Positions 11,713-22,221 of a stretch of DNA of 64,000 nt are shown here, one piece after another. Origin of the DNA: Alligator mississippiensis (Eukaryota > Chordata > Crocodylia > Alligatoridae); NCBI RefSeq assembly GCF_030867095.1, contig NC_081826.1, positions 59,426,001 to 59,490,000 of the forward strand, given 5' to 3'. Numbering within the stretch: position 1 is the first letter of the stretch; every line of letters starts with the position of its first letter. The position numbers and the translations under genes are program-made. The notes under the pieces were generated by a model. It saw nothing but the letters and a program-made list of their open reading frames with translations, searched no databases and had not been told where the DNA came from.

Positions 11713-13370
11713 CTGGGGTGGGCAATTATTTCAGCTGGAGGGCCACTTAATGAATTTTGGTGAGCTGTTGAGGGCCGAAAGGGTAGTCCTGCCCCTTGAC
11801 AGGTGCCTCACCCTCTGGCTGCCATCTTGGGATTGGAAGTCCCATCCCCTAACCCCTGACCTTTGCCATCAGAAGTCCCTCCCCTTACCCCCCAGAAGTA
11901 CTCCTTTTGGGAAGAGGGCTTGCCATCTTGGAACCAGAAAAAAAAAAACCAAATTATATACTAAAAATTAAACATCTACTATAACATATTTTAATTTTAT
12001 TTCAAAAAATATTTTTGTCCTGACTTTTGTGTGTTTGCATAGTGTATATAGAGGCAATTGCGTAGTAGTTTAAAATAAAGTCTTACTCTTGTATATTGTG
12101 GGGGGAGGGGAGTGTAGAGGGGTGTGGGGGGTATGGGTGGTGGGTATGGGGTTTGTTGGGGGCTGTGGGTGTGTACGTGTGGGTGTGTGTATGTGGGGTG
12201 TGGGGAGGGTGTAAGGTTTGTGAGGGGGTGTGTGGGAGGTGTGGGTAGGTGTGGGTGAGTAGTGGGTGGGTATGAGGTTTGTGGGGAGGCTATGGGTGTG
12301 TGTGGGGGTGGCTGTGTGAGTGGATATGGGGTTTGTGGGTGTGTGGATGTGTGTGTACATGAGTTGTGTGTGGGGTGGTGTTTGTGGGGATGTGTAGGTG
12401 TGGGTATGTGTGTGGGTATGGGGTGTGTTGGGGGAAGATTGCTTGGGGGAGTGTAGGGAGGTGTGGGTGAGTGCGTGTAGTGGGGTGTGCATGTGGGACC
12501 CCCGCTACATACATGTCCCCCATTGTGCACAGCCGCTCCTGGAGCAGTAGCAGGCAGCAGGTCCTTGGGGCATTCAGGGCCTGTGGCAGGTGAAGCCTCC
12601 CAGTGGTACACAGTCCCAGTGAGCCCCAGGACTTCAGGTGGCCAGGCTGCCAGCTCCATGGCATGTGGCTCACAAGCCCAAGCCCCCATGCTGCTTGGGG
12701 GAGCCCTGCGTAATGAAGCTGGCAGTGTAGATCATAGGGCTAAGCCGAGGCAGCAGGGAGGGGGCAGAGCCAGCCCAGCTCCACAGCATGGAGCTCCCCA
12801 CCATTCCCAATGACCTGCATGTGGCAGTGAGCAGGGCTGGGCTGCTGCCTGCATCATGCAGGGCCCCCCCTGGAGGTGCACAGCTTGGGCAGAGAACCCA
12901 GGAACTGCATGTGAGCTCCAGAGAGGAGTGTGGGGGAGGCTGGGGCCAGGACAGATACAGGTGGACCCCATGCCCCTGCCAGCCTGGGCTCCACACTTCA
13001 GCTGCCCCACCCTGGGCCTCCACTGGCTCCAGCCCTGGGGCACCAGCATGGGCCCTGCGCTCCCGCCCAGCTGCTGTTTTTTTTCTGCACACCTGCTGCT
13101 GTTGCCCTTCCCCTGCCATTTCCCTATCTTCCTGCCTGCTGCCACTTCCCTACCTGCAGGGCTGAGGTCAGGGCTCACCCTTGGGTGAGGGTGGGAGTGC
13201 AGCGTGTGCTGCCCCTACAGAATTGAGTGGGGTTCAGCCCCAAGTGAGCACAGCAGGAGCAGCCTGGGACTGGGCTGGATACAGTGAATTGGTAAGCACC
13301 TGCCTGTGGGCTAGATGAAATCACCTGGTGGGCTGGATCCAGCCCATGGGCCATATTTTACCCACACCTG
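11713..13370. mobile_element. Non-autonomous hAT-like element, 1.66 kb (CAGGGGTGGGCAA family)
   Basis: Termini are CTGGGGTGGGCAATT and the inverted TTTTACCCACACCTG, with flanking 8-mers AGCTTAGA (11705-11712) and ACCTAAGG (13371-13378), five of eight identical. The first about 100 bp and last about 70 bp match the 186-bp relative at 18494-18679 (blocks about the size of GAGGGCCG and GGGCTGGAT). The interior carries a G/T-rich minisatellite (12098-12490) and a GC-rich block. It has no transposase and interrupts the ancient CR1. Confidence 0.65.
12098..12490 (+). repeat. Strand-asymmetric G/T-rich minisatellite
   Basis: About 390 bp that is almost entirely G, T and scattered A on the top strand, with variant GTGGGTGTGT and GGGTATGGGGTTTGTG units. 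Runs of three or more G recur throughout, so G-quadruplex or Z-DNA potential is high. The threonine/histidine/proline-rich minus-strand ORFs here are artefacts of it. Confidence 0.85.
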
Positions 13371-13400
13371 ACCTAAGGCATTGCAAGAGCCAAGCAGGGC

Positions 13401-13462
13401 AGAATCATAGAAATCATATCATAGAGAAGTAGGGCTGGAAGGGACCTCAAGAGGCCTTCTAG
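13401..13462 (-). mobile_element. Short CR1 3'-tail fragment
   Basis: AGAATCATAG...GTAGGGCTGGAAGGGACCTCA is the reverse complement of the CR1 3' end. It sits inside the ancient CR1, whose own sequence resumes just after (a TTACTACCTCCCTTG block), so it is a separate later insertion of a severely 5'-truncated copy. Confidence 0.65.
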
Positions 13463-13734
13463 AATTACTACCTCCCTTGTCCTATATAAAACATCCTGTT
13501 AATACACCCCAGAAACAGATTTTTTTCTTTTTTTGCAGCATCACCACATTGTTGATTTATATTCAGTTTGTGATCTACTTTAGCTGAGATCCTTTTCTGA
13601 AGTACTTGCTCTCTAGTCAATTATTCTCCATTTTGTATTTGTATCCTTTTATACTGAACCTCATCATTCTGATTGTGGACTAATTTATCACAATAATTTT
13701 GAATTCTAATCCTGTCCTCCAAAGTACTGGCCAC

Positions 13735-14477
13735 TGGGGCTGTGCAAAGCTTTGGTTGCTGATTTGATTCGGCAGAGATTCAGCCTGATTCAGCAGCCGA
13801 ATCTCTGAATTCAAATTGAATCAGGAGACCCATTAATCTCTCCAAATCGAATCGGAAGTCTCTGATTTGATTCGGAGAGTTTTGGAGAGATTCAGTGATT
13901 TGGGCATAGACACAGCTTTATATGATTTTTCTACATACCGCAAGGAACCAGGTGGCTCATGAACGCTGAGATGGTGGGGCGGATGGAGTGTCCCATGGAA
14001 GCACAGGGGGGTCCCCAGTGTGTTTGGCGGTGGACCTGGAAGTGCACTAGAAGTGCCCCCCTGACTCAGCAACTGGTGCCTCCTGGGTCTTGGGGGGCAC
14101 CTGGGGTCCCCCTGCAGCCAATTGCTGAGCCAGGGGTACGCCAGGTGGGCCCCCCCGCATGCTGAGTGGTGGACCTGGAGTCCACTTCTGAATCTGCTGC
14201 TGAGCATGCGGGAGCCCCCCCCACACTCCTGTGGGATGCTCCATCCGCCCCAGCATCTCAGCGTTCACGAGCTGCACCTGGTACCTCGAGGTATGTAGAA
14301 AAAACATTTAAAGCTGTGTCTATGGCCAAATCACTGATTCTCTGAATCAGAATCAAATCTTCAGATCTGGATTCAGCTGAATCGAATCAGGACAGTGATC
14401 CAAATCAATGAATCAAATCACTGTCCCCCAAATTGAGCCAAATTTGAATTGAATGCAGCCCACTTCACACACCCCTA
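13735..14477. mobile_element. Non-autonomous hAT-like element with GATTC arrays, copy 1 (743 bp)
   Basis: The left end is TGGGGCTGTGCAAAGC; the right end is the inverse of TAGGGGTGTGTGAAG. Flanks are CTGGCCAC (13727-13734) and CTGGCTAC (14478-14485), seven of eight identical, the size expected for hAT. Both subterminal regions hold dense GATTC/GAATC repeats in both orientations. Copy 2 is 23017-23830. No coding capacity. It interrupts the ancient CR1, so it is younger. Confidence 0.85.
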
Positions 14478-15836
14478 CTGGCTACCTTCCTCCACATGGT
14501 ATAATGCACAAACATTTTAAGTGTACTCTCTATTGCACTATACAAGTCATTAATAAAGATATTGAATAGAACTGGGAACTAGAACAGACCCCCTAAGGCA
14601 TCCTACTTGAAATGCCCTCTGAATTTGATACCAAATCTTTGATAATTACTTTTTACACACAGCTTTTCAACCAGTTGTGCTTGATTGTTGTTGCATCAAT
14701 GCTGTTTTTTTCTTTGTTTACAAGAGTGTCAACAGTTTATAAGAATATTTTACTAATCTCTTCCTTTAAAATATGACCTCTCCTCCTCTCTTAGCCATTC
14801 AAGCTAGTTTGACATGATTTGCTTCCTTTGACATGATTTGTTTTTGGCCAATTCATGTTGGCTGGTTTTGCAAATTTATTGTTGAAGAATGTATTTCAAT
14901 ATCTTTATGGGTAACAAAGTTAGGCTGACTGGCTCTCTAATTCCCCAGGTTCTTCTTTTTCCTGTCTTTAAAAATAGGTGTGATGTTTGCCATTCTCCAA
15001 TCCTAAGGGATCTCCCCAATCTTCCATGACTTCTCAAAGACAATTGCTAATGGTTCAGAATTCTGGGGTAGATTTCATCAGCCACTGTTGACTTGAACAC
15101 ATATATCTTATTCCAATATTCTTTAACCTCTGCTTTCTATTTACCATCGTGTCCTCCTATAGTCTTGTTAAAATGAGTTGTGCTCAGTAGCAATCACAAC
15201 TAATCTTTTTTGTGAAGACTGAAGCAAAGAAGGAACTGAATATTTTATCATTCTTGGTGTCTCCCTTTTACTCTAATGTATTCATAAAAGCTTTTCTTGC
15301 TGGCTACTATGCCTCTTGCTAGTTGTAATTCATTTTGTACCTTAGCTTTTCTGATTTGTTCCCTGCAGGCCTTTGCTAATTCTCTTAATTATCCTAGCCA
15401 GGTGCCCTTGTTTCTATTTTATGTACTATTTCTTTTTGATGTTCAGGTCCTTAAAAAGCTCCTGGTGCCACCATATTGGCATCTTACTAGGTTTAATAGC
15501 TTTTATCCCCATTGGGATAGTTTGCCCTTATGTCTTTAACATAGTCTCTTTCACTAAATGCCAGATCTTTTACACTCCTTTACCCCTTGGGTTATCTTCC
15601 TAAGAGAAATGTTCCTGCCATTTCCTAGCATTTGTTCTCATCTTTGTTGAAGTTCATTGTTTTTATTCTGTTGCTCTTGGTCTTTCCTTTCCTTAGACCA
15701 GTGAACTTCATCATATTACAGCCACTTCCTGACAAATTATCTTCTACTTTTAGATTCTCAATCATATCCTCCCTTTTAGAATCAAATCTAGAAGAACCAC
15801 TGCCTTGGTAGTTTCTGCTACTTTCAGAAAATGTTC

Positions 15837-16055
15837 CTAGAACTGGTTGGACTGTCTGAATCCTGCAGTAGTGCTTTTCCAACAGCTATCCAAGTAAATA
15901 AAGTCCTCCATTAACATCAGATCCTGTCCTTTTGAAATTATGATCAAAGTCTCATCCACCTCTTTTTCCTCCTGATTAAGTGGTCTGTAGCAGACCCTTC
16001 CCACAACATTCATCTTAATCTTCACCCACAGACATTCAACAATTCTGCCTTTCAC
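15837..16055 (-). pseudogene. CR1/L3 endonuclease remnant
   Basis: Reading 16055 to 15837 gives a recognisable CR1/L3 endonuclease segment: ECLWVKIK, then GRVCYRPLNQEEKEVDE, then MEDFIYLDSCWKSTTAG ending in RQSNQF. These correspond to the GVCYRPPNQEEEVDE and LMGDFNYPDICW blocks of the family. The frame then breaks. The catalytic DFN is eroded to DFI. Confidence 0.8.
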
Positions 16056-16164
16056 TTTTCCTGAAATTCAGAGCAAGTGTAAACATACATTTTTGATACA
16101 CAATTGAAAATATTCCAGTACTTCCTTAATATTCCTTCTACAACAATAGGCTAGTTTGGCATCA

Positions 16165-16250
16165 GGCCCAACCATTGTCAGAGGCAGGATGATGGATAAA
16201 CTGGACTAACAACTGGTCTAACCTCTATAAGAATGTATGTATTCCTATTA
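16165..16250 (+). mobile_element. CR1/L2-like 3' tail fragment
   Basis: The CAGAGGCAGGATGATGG..AACTGGTCTAACC string resembles the sense 3' end (gacaggatactgg...tggtctgacc) common to old CR1/L2-type LINE tails in reptiles. It is short and decayed. Confidence 0.35.
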
Positions 16251-16253
16251 GAT

Positions 16254-16916
16254 CAGTGTTTCCTAAACTTCTGATACCTGGGGCACACTTTTTTCTGGAT
16301 TAACATTGGTGACACACTTCACTCTTACACCTGAAGAGGTGTGTGAGGAACAACGGCAGCAGCAGCATAAACAGCTTGCAGATGTCTGGTCCTGGTGCAA
16401 GTCTCCAGTGCCTGGAAACTGCATGGACACTGCAGCCAGGGAGAAAGGAGCTGGGAGAAGTGTTGGTGGTGCAGATGCAAGAAAGCTCTCCTTGGGGGAG
16501 GTGGTGTTAGGCTGAACTGGAGCAGCAGTCTTTCCGCATGGAGCAGCTCTGCAGTGCACTTTTAAACTAACAGGAAGGGTTGTCAGCAAACACCACAATG
16601 CCCTGGCAAGCCACGGGGTGCTGGGTCGAGGAGGGGTACAAGGACACTTGATGGTGAGGGCTTCCCAGAGCTCAGCACAGCAGGGGTGGGGGCTGGGCAC
16701 TGGGCAAGAGGGGTCTCAGCTGTCTGTGATCGGCTGGACCTGGGAAGGGAGGGGAGAGGAAAAGAGGCCACACATGTCTGTGCAAAGCAGGGTGCAGCAC
16801 AGTACAGCACTAAGCACCCAGAACTGCACAAATGCTGTTCCTCCCAGCTTAAAATACAAAAAAAGAGAAAGTATAATTTTTCTCAGCGCACTTAGCATGC
16901 CTTTTGGGAATCACTG
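16254..16916. mobile_element. Non-autonomous hAT-like element (CAGTG-TTTCCTAAA family), 663 bp
   Basis: Termini CAGTGTTTCCTAAAC and the inverted TTTTGGGAATCACTG. Target duplication TATTAGAT (16246-16253) against TATTAGAC (16917-16924), seven of eight. The outline is that of a Charlie-type non-autonomous hAT (CAGTGGTTCCCAAA ends). The interior has no conserved ORF. Confidence 0.85.
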
Positions 16917-16924
16917 TATTAGAC

Positions 16925-18485
16925 AATGGCATTGATATCACGACATGTTTCTATCTGACCACAATCGTGCAAGTCTCATCCAATCAAAACTCTCACTGAA
17001 CTCATCTGCTTGAAGATAGGATTATCCCCAATTAAGTTTCATACAAAACTTAACTCTATCCAGAGAGGAAAGCATTTTACTCTTTCCTCCCTCCCCACTA
17101 GTTAATTATTTCTCTCTATCCTCTAAAACATGTGTGTTTTTTATGACTGTACTATATATCCAGTCATAGTTTAAATAGTGATAAGTATATTTATAGATCT
17201 GTATAAAACAAAATATTACTAGCATGCCTGTATTTGGTTGATCTTCACATTCTTGGCTTCAAAATTATTTAAAATAAACATACATATGAAGCAGGGTTAT
17301 TTTTTTGGCTTTAGTTTCTTTGCTTTTGCCCACAACAGACCTGGCAGATGTGGGATTTTTGGAATGTGCATATCTAATAATTCTCTTCTGTGCCATCATT
17401 TTAAACTGTGGGAGTGTAACGAATTAGCTGCAGTCCAGATCTAAGTGATGAACGTGATGAAATACAGATTTCATTTATGACCAAGGGATATATGGTATTG
17501 AGGTTAGGAAACAGATTAGTTTATGAAGTCAAAGAGTTCATGTTGAATTCTTTTTGGGAATGGGGGAAGAATACTAAGGCTGAGGAACTTCAAAATCCAT
17601 TCTCCTGGGTACAGACTTGAGCAACTGAATAGTTACTGGACACATACAAAAATGGTTACAAAACAGACATTTAGGAAAGACCATATTTTTGGGTGGTGTG
17701 ACTATAAGGTGGCCATGTTAGTGTTTCAGGCCTGGTAGACTCTTATCAGGCATCTAATAATTGGGTAGTTGAATTACTGAAGACAACGCTTTTCTAGCAA
17801 TTTTTAAAATGGTTTTAGGTGCACAGAATACGTGATTCACACAACATACATCAAATAATTTTAATGGTGAATTCTAAGGCAGGTTCTGTTCACATGACTA
17901 TCAAGACATGATCAGTTCATAACTGGTCAGATGAGATAGCTCCCAAATTTAAGGATGGTTGCTATCATAGATTATATCTTTTTATTAGCCCCATGGTCCC
18001 CAATCCAGATGATCTTGAATTTAGTCTTAGATTTTGCTGTGAATTTTAGAAAAGATCCTAGCTTCATAAAGAACCAAGGACAATCCCATATTTCAATACC
18101 AGTGTTTTAACCTAGATTCATAGCCTAACTTCAGACCTTACCTCATTCAACTGCATATACTACCTTTTGCCTATGTTCTGCATCAATTTGTTTTCATCTC
18201 AGAAACAAAGATCTTGAAGGGTACTAAGCTACATAAATGTGCAATAAAAGTATTTAAATGGTCAGTGTCATTTTAGAAATTTATCCATTCTAAGGATACT
18301 ATTGCATTTCCCATGCAGGTGAGTTCAATGGGAATTTTGCTTGAATGACAGTTTCCAAATTGAGCCCAGATGGACACATATCACATCATCAAGGTTGTTG
18401 TCTATAAGGAACATTCAGTTTTCCAGTATGTACACTGGTTTGTTTCTTTAGAAAGTTGAAGAGCTCAAAGGCTTCTTAGACTTTA
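16925..18485. other. Unassigned AT-rich DNA
   Basis: No gene and no bounded repeat seen. Confidence 0.45.
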
Positions 18486-18493
18486 CATTAGAT

Positions 18494-18679
18494 CAGGGGT
18501 GGGCAATTATTTTGGGTGAAGGGCTGCTTACTGAGTTTTGGCAAGCCATCGAGGGCCGCATGACAGGCAGCCGGGGCAGATAAATATTAATTTTCTAAAT
18601 TTTTTAGGGGCCCCACGGGCTGGATAGAATGGCCTGGTGGGCCTCATCTGGCCCGCAGGCAACATGTTGCCCACCCCTG
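18494..18679. mobile_element. Short hAT-like MITE (CAGGGGTGGGCAA family), 186 bp
   Basis: Termini CAGGGGTGGGCAATT and TTGCCCACCCCTG are near-perfect inverted repeats. Flanks CATTAGAT (18486-18493) and CACTACAT (18680-18687) agree at six of eight. The same family is at 11713-13370 and 42351-42567. Confidence 0.85.
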
Positions 18680-18687
18680 CACTACAT

Positions 18688-21600
18688 GATCCTTGAGGTC
18701 CTCCAAGCCATAGTGAGCTACTTTCATGTGACATTTCCCAATCTGCCTGGCCTCTGGCTGGCTTGCCTGTGAAATCAGAACTACCAAAGTCTGACGCAAA
18801 GACAGAAGAAATATTTTCTCAGGCTCTAAACTCCCCCATCCTCCCCCACAATCTTCTCCTTTGTAGTTCAAAAAGGACATTTCTGATATGAAAAACTTAG
18901 TTTACTAGGGAGGAATTTTTCATTGTGTGAGGTCCTGCTTTTTTCCCTCAGTGATTGTCAGGTAGGTAATAGGCTTGGCAGTCAGCTTCAGGAATGATAT
19001 TCAGCAAAACACTGGGAGAAAGGACAGCTTTCCTGAGACACTGTACTGGTAAAAAATTTTTATCTCCAAAAAAAAAATGTCAGTCGAGAAAGGAAAAAGG
19101 GCAGTTTCTCCATGCTGTCCAAGCCCTATTTGATGCAGGAATGTGGAAAGAGAGGACTTTGAGCCACTTGGGCTAGGAACAGATGTTCAATTTATACCAG
19201 GACAAATTGTGCCTTTCAGGACCTGGGGCAGAGATGAGGAGTGAGGGGGATGGGAAATTATACTGACCAGTGGAGTATGGGGGGAGGGCAGGGGGAAGAG
19301 AAGGGAAGGAGAGAGGAGTTTGGGGGTAAAGTTACATGTTACACTTAGACCACACTAAGTGCGCTTAAAACATGAATGCACATGAAATCTTGTTACCTCA
19401 TGCTAAGTGTCCTCTGAGTCTCAAAGTTATGCCTAGGGCCCTACTGAATTTATACTGGAAGTGGGATGCACAGCAGCTCTTTTAATCTTGCAGGTTACCC
19501 CGTGCACTCCCCACTCCTGCCAATTGGAGGAGGGGTCCTGATCAGCAGGGAGGCAAAAACCATGGTTTAAAAAATGGCACCCTTTTCGCCGCCTGGCCAG
19601 TCAGCAACAAGCAACAGGGCCATCGGGACCCCTTAGCCAATCAGCAATGGGAAGGAGGAGCATGTGGGGGAACCTCAAGATTAAAGGAGCTGCTGTGCAG
19701 CCCATTTCCACCGTGAATTAGGTAGGGCCCTAGTTATGCTACTTCAGGGGAGAGTTAAATCTGGGTTGTGCTACCTATAAAGCTGTTCCTAGGGGTGTGC
19801 AGAGCCCGAGGCACATCAGCCTCTGCGGGGCCATGGGGTGGAGGTGGCAACTGCCCGCAGAAGCTAGAGGCAGCATTGGCGGTGGGGCAGTGGGGTGGAG
19901 AGCGGCCGGAGCCAGCAGTGCTCGGAGGCGGCAGAGCCGGCAGCGCTTGGCAGCAGCAACGCATGGCGGCCACGGTGGGGCCTGTACAGCACTGACCATG
20001 GGGCCTCCCAGAGTGTGGGGCCCAGGGAGGTTGCCTCAATGTACCCTGCCTAGGGACATCCCTGGCTACCTATCTCATGTTAGGGTAACCTCAGTCCGCT
20101 CCACGGAGATAAAATGAGCAAACTGCATTCTTTTGGTATCCCAGGATGCAATGCTCCCAGCCCTCCCTCCCCCAACCCAGAGCAGGGATAGAGCCCAGGT
20201 GTTCTGCCTCCTAGCCATACCCCTGCTCACAAGCCCTCTAGTGGCAAGTCAGTGGTGCAGGAAAGAAATGGTATGAACCCTTAACATGTGGCTGGTCACA
20301 GCATATTCTAACTTTAACACCACTTTACATTCCATAGATTTAGTATGGTCTAAATGTAATGTGTAACTTCACCTTACCTGCCCAACTCTCCTCTGTTGCA
20401 ACAGCATGAGCTTGGGCTGCTGGCACTGAGGAACAGGCAGTAGTGTGGGCTCCCTGAGGGCCACCACTGGTACCCCTTTCACTTCCTTCTGGGGTGGGGA
20501 GGTGATATCATGCCATTCTTGTTCCTGCAAATATAGTGCTGGGCATGGTGTGGGCATGGTGTGATGCCTGCCCAGCACCTATGGTTGGATGGCTCAGGGC
20601 TACCCCTGCACATATCTGGGCCACCTACTGATAAAGACACCTGGAGGGAAGGAGCCATACTGGTACCCCCCTAAGTTGGCAACCTGGGGCCATTGCCTCG
20701 CTTGCCGCTCCCTAATTATGCTACTGGTGCCTGTGCTTGTCCCAGAAGAGAAAAGAACCAGGACTGGTATATACACATCACCTTTCCAATCGGGGTTTAG
20801 TGAGTGGCTGAATGCCATGCAATTTTCTGTTATTGATTCAATGATGCAAGCCCAGGACAATTATTCAGATGCACTTTGCAATGTCCTGTTGGCACTTCTT
20901 ATCCCATGAACATTTTTAGGATTTGTTCCAAGACAACAAATATGGATGCCTGAACCATCACCCTTTCTCCCAGGATAATATGGTTTATCCCAGGAGAAAG
21001 ATAAGGTCTGTTCATAGCCTTATAAGTTTTGTTCAATTTTGGCACTGTCCAGGAGGCTTAACTGCTACCTGCTACAGGTAGAGTAGTCTCATGGCTATCC
21101 TAATTTAACCTGGGCCTCAGTGGTCTGCTCTTGTAACATGTTCCTTCCCCAGTGAGGGCATACAATACCTATACAGTATGGTTCAATTTCAATATAATGA
21201 AGTATAAACAGCTGGTGGTTACCTCCTGAATAGGAAAGCACTTCATCCTGCCTCTCAGAGCACTAACTCAGTACTTGTGCTAAAATGGCTTCTCTCACAG
21301 TAACTGGAAGTGGTGTAGACTACTTCTGCCTCTGGAGTGCTCTGGTGTGACCATCCTGTATCTTGAAGATTACATCTTGGATTTTGCTCCTTGAAAACTG
21401 GTCTTTACACTGTAGTCATTAAGGTTACAATTCATGAACAAAGAATGATGATTAGACAAATTCCATGATGCTACATTTTCCCATGGGGAACATATTGATA
21501 CAGATTTACTTTTAAATGTAAATAATTTACTGCTCTTTATTGCTGAAGCTATTCTGTGACCTACACTCTCAAGCTGGATAATTTGACAAGCATTTGTTAC

Positions 21601-22213
21601 ATGACTTCAACAAGCATTTGTTACATGACTTCTGGGGATAAGACTTTTTAATCATTTCACAAGAGCAGTTGGCCTCTTCCAAAAACACTTAAATAAAATC
21701 TGATCCAATCAGTTGTCTGTGTTGCAGTGCTGAGCCTGCATGTTGTTCAAGTGCCAGGGTGCAACGAAGCCAAAAATCAGGGTCAAAAGTTGCTATTATT
21801 TGGCACGTATCTCTGGCAGGCTTTATAGAATATCCTGATTAAAGCACTTGTTAAGCCTTGACTGAATTCTTTTTCCTCTTATAAATACAGTAATGTCAGA
21901 TTTCATTTTTTACTCTCCACATGCTTCTGTGAAGAGGTCTGTGATCAGTGATGGACTAGCAACCTGAAGCAAAAGGCAGGATTTCTGTCATACCAGAGGG
22001 ATTTGTGTCATTCTAGATTATTAACTACCCTGGTGACAGGTGTTATCTTCTACACTATCACAGGATCATTTGTTAGGCATGCTGTGAGCCAAGGTGACAA
22101 GTCACAGTACAGCAACATATCTAGCTAGTTACATGAAGCCAGGCAACTTTTAGGATTGCTAGTGCACTAAGAACTAATACCCACCAGGTGGTGCACAAAA
22201 ATAGATCTCCACA
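18688..22213. other. Unassigned intergenic DNA
   Basis: No exon recognised. About 19790-20110 is GC-rich with a TAGGGGTGTGCAGAGC start like the hAT termini elsewhere, but no matching end was found. A 24-bp tandem duplication containing CAAGCATTTGTTACATGAC lies at about 21587-21634. Confidence 0.45.
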
Positions 22214-22221
22214 CAATAGAG

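Larger units (their letters stand above)
11230..16075 (-). mobile_element. Ancient CR1/L3-like LINE, split by three later insertions
   Basis: A single very old CR1-type element on the minus strand can be followed across three interruptions. Its 3' part is 11230-11712, ending at the ACTGGACACTGTACTCCAGC signature (reverse complement of the LINE thumb region). It resumes at 13371, continues to 13734, and resumes again at 14478 through to 16075. The 5' part still translates to endonuclease motifs (see 15837-16055). The interruptions are the hAT-like 11713-13370, a short CR1 tail near 13401-13462, and the hAT-like 13735-14477. Continuity was judged by reading both sides of each junction against the usual order of CR1 sequence; it was not aligned computationally. 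Confidence 0.7.

Noticed and set aside
11997-12689. 230-aa minus-strand ORF rich in H, T and P
   Set aside because: It is the translation of the G/T minisatellite (HTPTHTHPHT-like repeats); a second frame over the same place gives similar nonsense.
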